Below, one piece after another: positions 25,901 to 37,900 of a stretch of DNA of 64,000 nucleotides. This DNA is from Lineus longissimus (lineage: Eukaryota; Nemertea; Pilidiophora; Heteronemertea; Lineidae), in assembly GCF_910592395.1 (NCBI RefSeq), contig NC_088322.1, positions 7,623,431-7,687,430 of the forward strand. The letters run 5' to 3'. A program made the position numbers and the translations under genes. The notes under the pieces were generated by a model. It did not search any database. It was given only the letters and a program-made list of their open reading frames with translations, and was not told where the DNA came from. Each line of letters opens with the position of its first letter. Position 1 is the stretch's first letter.

Positions 25901-28900
25901 ATTTATTATTTTACAGGGAAGACGAAAGAGCGGAGCCTCGGAGAGTGCGTCAGAAGGGAAGGGTCAGAGTGTGAAGAGTTTGAAGAGTAAGGCCTCAGCG
26001 GACAAGAAGGACGAGAAGCCAGAGTTTAAAGTTGGTAAGTTGTTGCTGTTGTTGTTGATGAGCGAGTTCGGATTGGTTGGAACACGGATGAGCGTATGAG
26101 CAGATCACTCAAGAGAAGAATAAAGGCCCGTTTTTGTTGGGCTGTTTTCCTACTCTGGAAAAAACTATCCTCGTCTCCAGATGTACATGTATTTTGTATA
26201 ATATTTAAATAACCTGATGGTGCAGTTTCTCGTCAACTCAGCTAGCGGATAATTTGAATTACCATGTAGCCATCAGGAGCCATCCTATTTTAGCCAAAGC
26301 TGGAGATATCCTAGTGGAGTCAGGCATTAAGGCATTCAGAGAGAATTGCAGACAATGAAGAACTTACCTTGATACTTACTCAGTCTTCTTCGTGCCTTGT
26401 CTGTAAATGTTGGGCCAAGCTGCTTCATCTCCTCTACCTGACCAGGTCTCTTTTGGCATGTTTGGCCATCATTGGTTTCTTTCCTGTCGGCCGTCCATCG
26501 GAGTGATGTCCTTGGGAGTGTGCCTGGCAGCATTCGTTACGCATGTCCCAACCAACTACCGTGCCAATTTTGAATCCTATTGGCTATTGGTGTACTCCCT
26601 GTTCTTTGCTGAGAAGAAGCAAAACAAATTGTAACTACATAAACTTATTACCACAATTTGAGGTTTTAACAGAAGGGTGGTTTTTGGAATTGTCATCAAA
26701 ATTCCGCTTATAGTAAGTATTCCTAAAGGTTTTGATACCATTATTGATTTACTCATGAATATGCGTATTTTCACTTTGTATTTCAGGAAAAGTGAAGGAG
26801 GAGAAGACACTGCCCGGTCTTTATGGACCTTACGATCAACCAGCAAAACGAGAAGGTAGGATACCAAAATACTTAGTAGTACATAAACTTAAAGGAACTT
26901 CAGGCCTACTGGGTTTGTCCAAATTAAACAAAACTTGTGGACCATGATATCTATAAGGAACCATATTTTGTAATAACGGCAATTTTTTCTAAGTATACTT
27001 TTGGAATAAACGAAAATCATAAAAACTTGACAAATACTTACATATCCTAGCTTTGGCTAGTCCAGACTTTACTTACATGTAGTTGGAGTTGCTAGAATTC
27101 TTCTCTATAAATCTTTAAGTTCTCCTCTGCTGATCTTGTGCAAGTTGGAAACCGAGGTTACTGGTCATGGCTTGTGAGAATGCTTTCTTCCAACCAGAGA
27201 TGATACATGCTCCAATGAGTAGCATAAAAATGTGCTGCGCTGTATTGAAACCTAATGTCATTCGCGACATTGTGTCTTGAACTCGGTGTCCAGTAAAAAT
27301 TTCCGCATGTCAGACCATCCTCGATTAAGGAAGAGGTAAAATCCCCCCCCCCCCCCCGTTTGAAAAAAAATCAATTCTCAGATTCTAATCAATGCATCAC
27401 CTTGCATCTTTTTGATGTAATCAAACCATAACCACTTCTTTACAGGGGACAACGATTTCCTAATTGTTGACCAATTGAAAGAAGTCCGACCATTTGCGTC
27501 AATAAATTATTCAGGTTAAAACATATTTGTTAAGACTTTCGATTTGATGCAAATGTCTATACTTACACACAAACTATTTGAAATGCATGATATTTTGTAC
27601 TACTATTATCCACTGACTTTAAATATAATACACAGTTCATTTCAGTTCAATCGTTCTCTGCCAAACATGTATGTGTATGTGTACTTGTCAGAGAACATTG
27701 CTCTTCATTGCCAAACACGTACATGTACTTGTTGCTCTAGTTCTATCACCATCCAATAGATGTTGAACAGATGTTCTTTGAAGTTCTTCAAGAATCAATA
27801 AAGAGTAGTTGTTTATTGATTCTTCAACTAAATATACATCTTTAACACGCATGCTATCAATTAAATTCAAAGATCACACACACTTGTTTTCTCTCTTAAA
27901 GCTGATCTAAATCTATTTTTGAGCACAAACTTTCAAAATACTGTGTCGATGCATTGAAGTCTGCTGAAGGGCACCTCTTAATGAGCACATGCATTTTTAC
28001 ATGTAATTGCCTTTTATCGTAATAGACGGGACTCAGCAGGATTGCTAGCGTCGACGTAGTACATCCAGTGATATCTTTGTTTGTGATCAGTTTACAAATT
28101 ATTCAATGGGTGGCCTAGATCAGGCCCACACATGATCAATGCAGCTCACAGATCTGTCCACTGTATATCGAAGACACACTTAAAAATATTCGTCTTCCTC
28201 AAAGTTTTCTTATTTTTTACTCACTTTTCACAGAGTGGCTGTAGTATTGTGTTGAAAATGCATGTTCTGTGATATGGACTGTGTGAAAAAGGAACAACTT
28301 CTTGTTTATTTTAAGCTAAAATGATTGTAACATAGTATTTTGTGTATTTTTTTTAAAGTCATTATTATTTTTTTGTGAATGAGAGTTGTTCACAACTATA
28401 GAAGTCAAAAATGTCCATTTGTCTCTGTTGATTGATATGAAATGCTCATGCTGTGTGATTGGTCCCAATTGCAGTAACCTTTATTTGACTTTGACTGAAG
28501 TAGTATCTGTAGGTATGCGAAAATTCAATACAGGGCAAGCAACCCTGAAATAAAACCTGAAATATTCGCAGCCATTTCAAAGAGTGGTTATTGTGATTTC
28601 AATTGCAACTCTTGCATACTTCAAACATGTTCGATATGCCTGTAACGTTTTGACCCATTCAATGCATACTATCTTAAGGTATGAGGTTCCCTATTTTGAT
28701 GCACCCTGTATAAGATGCTGACACCCCTTTTTCAGAGTCATCAGTTGCCGAACCCCCTTCAAAAGCCTCCACTTCGGTGGTCCCTGATAAAACAAAAAAG
28801 CAGAAAGGTTGGAGTCATTCCAATAAGAGTACAGCACCCCACCCTACTAATACAAAGATTGGTTTACGATTGCCGCAGATGTAGTTTCATCAGACCATTC

Positions 28901-31900
28901 CAGAGTATTATGGGATGATGCGTGATTATGTCGGCTTTCCAAACTCTTTGTAATGAAAATTAGGTACCTTTTTGACAACACTTAATCGCGAATTGATCAT
29001 AAACCAATCTTTATTTTCATCATGCTGATAAATTTCACAGGTTTTAGGTCACGTTTTATGCTTTTGGTTTTTGCACAGAGTTTGCTATGGCAATTAACTA
29101 ATTGGTCCATTACAACACTCTTCAGCATGTTCAGAAAGGAATAAACTTGCTTGCTTGTACAAGGTTTTAATAAATGACCAGGAACTGCAGTATTAGCAGG
29201 CACGCTCTATCCAGGCTGAAGAAAATAATATGGTAATGTTTATATTTGGAAAATAGGTTTAGAAACCATCTTGTATGCTTCTTTAATTAGTCAATACTTT
29301 TGGCTGACTTTTATGTCGGTTTTTGACAAAATAGTGTAATATGAATTTGTTCGCGCCATCATGAACAAATTTGTTCTTAGGTTGAAAGCTTACATAAAAT
29401 TAAATGCTATTTGTTCGTAGGTAGGTCTAACAGGCTTCAGCGCATTATGGTGCTCTTCTGCATTTTTTCAGCAGAATTTTATTCGGTGGCTAGAGTAGGC
29501 CTATCTTTTAAACTAACAACATTTCCACTCTTTCAAGATAAGCGCCTCTCGCAGTGGAGTGGCCAAACTCGCCTAGTTGTGGGGTCTGCCTCCGTTGATT
29601 TCAACGTCATGGCTGGCCTAATGTCAGAAACATCAAAAGCTGACCCCGGAACCTGGCGATTTGTTCCCCGGCAACAATGCTCCACAATGAGGGGCGCTGA
29701 TCGGGAAAAGGAGCTTTGAGCAGTCTTTTATTTCTACCAGATGAATCACCAGGAGTGCAGTTTTTCTCACCACCCCCTCCTCCGCCCTCACTGACACCAC
29801 CAGTGGCGACACCACGCGTCTTTGGTTAGAACTTGATGAGAGTGACGTGGTTGTGACAATAACAATAATTTTGCCGTTTTCATCATTTTGAGTATTTTGA
29901 TAACGTGTGTTTTTGAGGGATTGTAACAGTCAACGTAACACCTTTCTGGTGACATCTAGAAAATGAATAATTTAGCCAACACAGTGTTTGTTCATAGTGT
30001 TATGATGGAAAGACCCTTTCTTGAAACATGAAATATCTTGCATTGCTTGCAGAGAAATGACATATTAATATTTCAGTAGAATCTAACATTTTTTTCTTTT
30101 CTTCTTATGTTGCTTGTAACTGGTAACGAGTGTGAGGTCTTATGAAACTTGCATCAGATTTATATGAGTGCTGCATATAATGCTTTTCAAAAGTCTCAGT
30201 TAAGGCAAAATCTGATGCCAAACTGAATCATATCCTCATGAGATTATTTTCAACCAATTTTAAACATTTTGTTGACAATGTGATTGGGTATTATGGATTT
30301 TGTGAGATACATGTATATGAATGTAATGAAGTTCTTTTGTTGTTAGGATAACAAATGTCTGATCGTTCTCATTTAACTGTAGATGGATAAAAAAGCAAAA
30401 ATGAAAAATAAATGAAAACAACGATTCTGTTAGATGTTACATTAAGTCACATGATTTATGGACACGTGACTTCTTTGTACCCTCAGCCTTATGGAATTCC
30501 ATATCTGTGCTACACAATAAGACCAGACTAGACCTTAAAGGCCTATGCCGTTCATTAAAAATTTGGAATTTGTAATTGAATTAAAAAATTCCAAGTGCGA
30601 AAATGCATACTGAATATAAATTGCCGTTGTGTAGACTGATATACAAATACTATGAATACCAAGTTTAAACAAATTTCAAAATTACCGTTGTGTAGATTAA
30701 TATACAAATACTATGAATACCAAATTTAAACAAATTTCAACATTGCCGTTGTGGAGATTGATATACAAATACTATGAATACCAAGTTTAAACAAATTTCA
30801 AAATTACCGTTGTGTAGATTGATATACAAATACTATGAAAACCAAGTTTAAACTAATTTCAACATTGCCGTTGTATAGGCTGATATACAAATACTATGAA
30901 TACCAAGTTTTAAACAAATTTGTATTCACAATAACTGCACTACGGCATTGTGTATTAGTGGATTTCTATTTAACTGGACCACAAGTAATTATGAACGGCG
31001 TACCCCTTTAAATATATACAGTAGAACCTCTCTATTGAGGACACCCTTGGGACTGACGAGTGGTGTCCTTATTAGAGAGGTTAAATTGAATGGAAACAAC
31101 CAATTTAGGACCAAAACTAGTGTCCTTAATAGAGAAGTGTCCGCTAAGGGAGGTTCCACTGTATATGGTCTACATTCTCCTTTTGTAGTTATCTTGCTAA
31201 TCAGATGTATGCAAATTCTCTTGCTTGTTTACCTATCCCTGCCTCCTTTCCGACAACAGGCAAAGTGGCTAAGCCAAAAGTCTCCAAACCAAAGAAAGAA
31301 CCAAAGAAAAAGGTGGTAAAGAAGAAGAAACCAGCAACTCCACCACCAAGGGAACCCACTCCACCACCACCACCCAAGGAGCCCACCCCACCCCCACCAG
31401 CAGAGCCAACCCCTAGGCCGCCTACAGAACATTCTTCAAGGGTAGGTTTTTGATATGGAAACATTTATGGAAAGGCATGCCCACTGTTTTTGCCCCGAGT
31501 TTCTTAGGAGGACTCTGTATGTGTGATTATCCGCAGTAATATTTTGTTATGAAAGCTGCTGCTTGGATAGAGCACACAATGCAGCACACACATTCAAATT
31601 TGAGCACCAACGCAGCACACTCATTATTGTATTGGAGTACTCATACTATTGGAGTACTCATACCGAGTACTCACCGAGTACTCATTTCAACACTAGAAAT
31701 GAAGGTGCCGCAACAGGGCTACATCAGTGCTAGACCAGTGCTGCATTAGTGTTTCACGCATATTAGTGAGCTTGTTATGGAAAGCAGCACTTTTGTAGCA
31801 CATGTGGAGCACATCTGTGGCAATGCTACCATGTTGTGCTGCCAATTTTCGAAATCTTAATAATATTTCAAAATCGTAAAAATATTTAAAGAACGTTCCT

Positions 31901-34900
31901 CATTATTACTGAATTACCGCATATATTTCCAGCACTCTGCGACACCGTCATGGCGGACGCCATCACCCGAATCCGAGGGATCCTCCATCATCATAGTACG
32001 CGACGAATTCAGCGACGACGAAACCACGGACAGAAAATCGGGCGCAACATCGCTCTTAAAAACGGAGACGGAAGATTTCTCAGATTCTGTAAGTCGAGCA
32101 TTCCATCTTAGCGCCCTCTTTTGCTGCGGCATTGAACAAATACCTTTAGAATGTTCCCTCTTCAGGGTCAGTCTGAAGTAACCTGCTTTAGTTCCTTTGG
32201 TTCCTTCTATGTTTGAATCCTGTTTGTAATTTGTTTGCGATGTTAGGAATTCATTCTTCCTCGTCCTTTTCGTAATCCCTTGATTAGGTAGGCCAGTTGC
32301 AACTTAAACTAGATTATTGAAGTCACGCTTTACAATCGTGCGATTTGAATCACATCTACATGCAAATATATTCACACCTATGTGTAACACGACCACTGCA
32401 AAGAAGTGATTATTGTTGCATGCATTTCAAATTGCAGGAAGCAGCGATTCAAATCGTTTCTTTGTGGGGTGCTTCAAACATGTTAAAGATTTTGTTAGAA
32501 ATGGCACATTTTCTTCGCGACATTTTGTAACAGACTCAATACTGTTTCCTGGGTCTATGCCTACAAACGTGTTTTAGAGAGCGTTTAAACCCCAAGACCT
32601 TTGTTATTTCTAAGTCACGTATGTCGGTATAGGCCCTTTAGCTGCGCTTGAGTTGCATATAAAATCAATGAAAGTCTCAGAAAAATTTTACTAATAAATT
32701 TTATAATTTGAAATACTGATAAATAAGAAGTCACTATTGAAAATCATGTGTGTTTAATGTTGGGGTAAAGGGGTTAATACCATGTTAAGTGTGGCATAAG
32801 GAAATACTAGACATGGACATCAAAAAAGAGAATTAAAGCATAGATTGGATAAAATCTTCAAGACAGCAATATGTATTTTAGTGTTGAACTAACCCTAAAA
32901 ATATGTCACCGAGGACATTATTCAGGAAATGACATATTAAAATAAGTGCAAATTTCAAGTTTTAGCTCCTATTCCCTACACTCCCTCCGTATAGGATGTT
33001 AGAGCAACCTCATCCCCAGGGAGTTCAAACACCTGGGGGTGAGGGTGCTAAGCGTGCGTTCTCACTCTTCATCCCTAGAATTTCTTTTCCGAATAATTTT
33101 CAGAAACAGAAGGAGGTATGTTATCAGCCGGTGTGACCTTGACCTTGTTATCTTAGTCTTGTATAATCGTTCTATTATTGTGAAGCTTATAATAGCCCTG
33201 TTCTGCTATGTATGGGGTGTCCCAAAAAAAACTGAAATTGGATAAAAGGCTAAAATCAACTCGGAAGTAAAACCCAATTGGCCTAGTAGGTACCATGCTG
33301 GAAGCTGCAGTGACAGACTTAATTCATATTTATTTGGCTAACTTTATCCAGGGGTCCAGTTCAGAGGACCTTTAAGAATACTTTGAAGTCTATCTTCGTT
33401 GATTTAAAACGCTAAAGAGGCCCAGAGTTCCCTTGGTATGGGTTCCTGTGATCTTGAAAAATCAATTCAGCGCATGTTAGGCCGTGAAAAAGTATGAAAT
33501 ATCAGTATTTTGAAGGGATTTGCATGAAAGTTTATGTCAGTTGACTTTCACGCAATCGCAAGGCAGTCTTGTGCGTTTCCTCGAAGAATTGCCATTTGCC
33601 ACATGCTTCGTGTCAAAAAATTGTCACTACGGATGAGTCACTGGAACTAAAATTTTCAGTCTTATCTTTCCAAAGTCTCAATAATGGCTTAAATATGATT
33701 CACTAATGATGCTTGTTTTTTGGAACACCCTGTACATTTGCTTAATCTTGTCCACTTTTGGCACAACATCCCATCTTGCACTTTACCCAGTGACTATATT
33801 TACCTTTGACCTTGACCTTAGAATTTGACCTTGATTAAGCCACATGATGTGTCTGTAATCTTTCTGAACACATTTTAAACCACATCCATTTGAATACTTT
33901 TATCGCATTTAATTTTAAGGATTTCAGCGTCAACCTTGTTCCCAGGGTGCTGGTATATGTGTATAGGAATGTAGAGAACCTGGGACCAAGGTTGCTTTGT
34001 ACGGTGTAATATTTTTTGTTGTTACATGTACGTGCCCTTGCTAGTGATGTTTGTATTTAAGTCAGTTCTGCTTCTAAAATATCGTGGTACCACTAGTTAT
34101 GCTACAATCAGGTGTAATCGTCTAGTTTTTAAAAGTGCAAAGTTAGAATTTCTTTGATTTAATTAGGAGTCAGCTTTGTCATTGTAAGATTCTGTCTGTG
34201 CGAGCTGTTAACAGTCTAGTCACAAAGATGCAGGATGACCCAAAAAATGGACGAGCATACCATTCCCCAGGAAACAAAATGTGCGTTTATGGGTGGATGG
34301 AGAATCTTTCTGGTAAAATGAGATGAAGATATCGTAATTCGGTTATGTAGATTTAGCTTCAGGTCCTGTTTTGTGAAGCAAAGTCTTCTTGATTGGTGCA
34401 TTGGAAACGTCAGTGCCTGTAACCTCTGTGGTCCGGTGTTCAATTCTATTAATGGGATAGAGAGCGGGACTCTCTTTGACAGTGAAGGTTTCCTCTGGGT
34501 TATCTGGTTTCCTCCTACTTACATTACAATCCCCCACTATTGTTTCTGGAGCTAAAATGTCCCAGTTGACGCTCCGCTCTCTCAACTCAATATTTTTTTA
34601 ATGTGAACCACGGTTGAGAGTAATTTTTGTAGTTATTCCAATTCAGTTCGTCTTTCGGCTCAAATCATTCCCGACTTTGCCTCACATAATTGGCTCTGGA
34701 GCTAAAACAACTAAACCGCATCAAGACATCTCGATCTAATTTTTCTTCTATAGAGATTCTCCATCCAATGGTACTGGTGCTTTGGATCTCTGGGTGGTGG
34801 AAGTATAATCGTCCTGGAGTCTTTTTGCCACCCTGCACCGTATAGGTCTAGTTTATACAAATTTCAGCGCAGATTTCTTCCGAATGAGAAATCCTTTTGA

Positions 34901-37900
34901 TATGATTTGTCATTAACATAGGTCTAGTGTATACAGATTTCAAAGTAGATTTCCTCAGAAGTAGAATTCATTGAGTATGAGTTTTGTCATTTTGTGACAC
35001 TTCTTCTTCTTCTACCTTCTCACATGGACTATTTTGTTTTAGTAGTGCTGTGGTCTGTCATAGTATAGACCCTGTTCGCCCGGAAACAGGTTCTGGACGA
35101 CCACACCCGGATGCTGATAGCAGGTTCTGGATGACCACACCCGCATGCAGGTTCTGGGTGACCACACCCAGATGCAGGTGTAGACAAACCAACCCAGATT
35201 AGGTTTTTCTGATTTGTGGTGCATCTAAAAATCTTCTTTTTACATGCAATGTCTCTCATCACTGTTCGTGTAAAAGCTCTTTGTGTGTCTCTGCTGTAAA
35301 GATAAATCACCGTCCGTTTGATGGATCCCAGATTTTGAAAGGTCATATATGATATTTGCAGACGGATAACGATGCTGATGAAACAACTCTAGAATCCGAA
35401 TCCGGTAGTTTGAAACCGGCGAAGGTAAACTGGATTTGGGAATTTGGATGTTTTGTCATGCCTAATTCTAATCATATTCGAGTGGGATAATGAATAATTG
35501 TTGTTATTCTTAATTGCACATGATTTCAGGGACTATAATTTCTGTTAACCACTGGTAATGTGAAACTTGTCAGGACTGTTCGGGAGTCTACATTTTCAAC
35601 ATTTGAAAACCATTTCTGCTTCAATCAGATTTGGTAGTCTACCTACTAAACAGCATTCAGTTGTGCATCGGGTAGCATCCAGTGAGGTGTAAAGTTCCTA
35701 ATAATCCAACAAGCAGCCCCTTTTACGTGTTTTCTACGGATTTTGTGTCATTTGGGTGAAAAGTTAGTGAGATGTTGTCTGAAGCCATAAGCGTCCAGTA
35801 ATGGGAATCCCTATCATTTCCCTCCCAAGTCATATTTATGACGGTCGCCACTTGATCTACTGGACTCTTCTATCTTTAGACTACCGCTTGCTGGTCTTTC
35901 TTCGAGTGACCCGCAGCTCAATTTGTTGATGACGAATAAATCAACTTTCAATGGCTTTAATTTAACTTTTTGGACATGGCTGGCAGTTCGAACTTCAAAA
36001 TAAAGTGGTGTAGACTCCCGACAGATTTTATCATGTTGCACACAGGAAATTGCTATTTCACGTTTTAATACAGGTGTATTTTGTAATATATGGCTGTCAT
36101 TTTGTTTATAACATACTGTGGCTATTCATTGATAACTTGCACAAATTAATCATTCAAACGGTGATAGCATTTAACGAAATCCTTTTAACCTATTTGTTCT
36201 ACTTCAACTGTTATAACCATGGAGCACTAAAATGCAGTATGCTACCATATAGGCTTACCAGGAATTTGCAAGGCATTGTCCAAAAATGCCTCATAACATC
36301 ATTTATATAGGAGTCAGTTTTGTGTGATGCTACATGCAGGGGGTGGGCGGGGGGGGGGGGGCAAAGCAAAATACCTCTTCTGCCCTCCATGATTCTGAAA
36401 ATCTCCCCCATCAGTGCCCCCTCTTGCTATTGCCCTGGCTTTTTTGGCACTTGGTGGTGAGAAGGTGACTATCATCCCCTCTGCCATCTAAATCCTGCAT
36501 GTGTATGCCATGGAAACATGAGAATATCAAGGATAGATTTGAATTGATTCTTGGAAGTGTTCAAAAAATTATTGTATCTGGGAACCAAACACAACAGACA
36601 CGCCCTTGCCACATACAGAAACTCTGCTTGATTCATTCGGGGCCAGCAATGCATAATGCATAATACCAAAAATATACAAGCGACCCTTATAAATTTTTGA
36701 TAATACACAATTACTAATGCTGGTAGTGAGATCATACAAAAAGTATTGATCTCGGCTACATGCAGCCGAGATCAATGAGTAAGTTGTTGTTGAATATTTT
36801 GGACGTTATTCAAAACCAAAAGTAAGAAATCTTTTTTGTGTCACATAGTACATGCGGTATTCACCTATTGCATTGAATAAATAATTCTAAACGTAGACAA
36901 GAAGTTGTGCAGGGTTAATTTTGAAGCAGCCCACCAGTCTCTCCTTACAGGTGTGACAGCATCAATAAGTTAGCATCTCAACCCATCTTTCCCTTCAGGA
37001 CGAAAGCGCCCTTCTCCGTCAGATGAATAACAAAGCGCTGCGGGCGGCCAAAAGGAATGCACAGGCAGAGAAACGTCGCCAGGACGTCGAGAGAAAGCGG
37101 CGGGAACGAGAAGAGCAGATTCGCCGGGAAAAGGAGGAGCACGAACGGCAGGAGCGTTTGAGGCAGGAGCTGGAGGAAGAAAGGCGTAGGAAGGAGGAGG
37201 AGAGAAGGTAATGCAGGGGTTTTACCTTCAAAAATGCCTAGTATGACAGAAGAAAAATGAAGACATATGCCTCTGCTCCCCGTAAAACTTTGAATCTTCA
37301 AAATCAGACAAAAATAGCCATTTTAGAAGCATATTTTGTTGCGGCAGTTCCAAGGACAGCGTTATCTCATGCATAAAATATTGATCCTTACCCATAGTTA
37401 AACCATAAACTCAATGTCACCTTGACCCTTGACCCCTGACCCTTTTAGGCTCAACAAAGAAAAAGAGGCTCTGGAAAGACAGAGTGAAGAAGCAGCACTT
37501 ATAGCTGAGGAGAAACGACGCATGCGTGAACTGGAACGAGAGAGGAAACTAATGGAGGAGCACCAGCGCCGCCTGGAGGAGTTGAAGAGAAAACAGATGG
37601 AGGAGGAAAGAATCAGAAAAGGTAAAGGGATGGTCTTTTGCGGGATACAGGATTGTCCCAGATGAAAAATAAGACTCCCAGGACATTATGGCAGAACGAT
37701 GGAAGGAACTATGTTGAGTCAAACAGAGAAGAAGGTGCCAGGTGTGGGGGCTAATTCTGTGATGTCAGACTGGAGAGAACTCACTTCAAAATTGGCCACA
37801 ACGTCGAATTGTCATGGTCGCTGGCCTGGGAGTATTGTGCAGGAAGCCCTGTTGAGTCTCTGGAAAGGAGAACCAGGTCAACAAATCCAAGTACATGTAT

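Noticed and set aside
31201-31464. Gly-rich - strand ORF
   Set aside because: It is the antisense shadow of the Pro-rich exon 21.
35814-36041. - strand 75-codon ORF with coding-like Ser/Glu text
   Set aside because: No splice signals fit, it lies in an intron of the + strand gene, and I found no homologous segment in the window.
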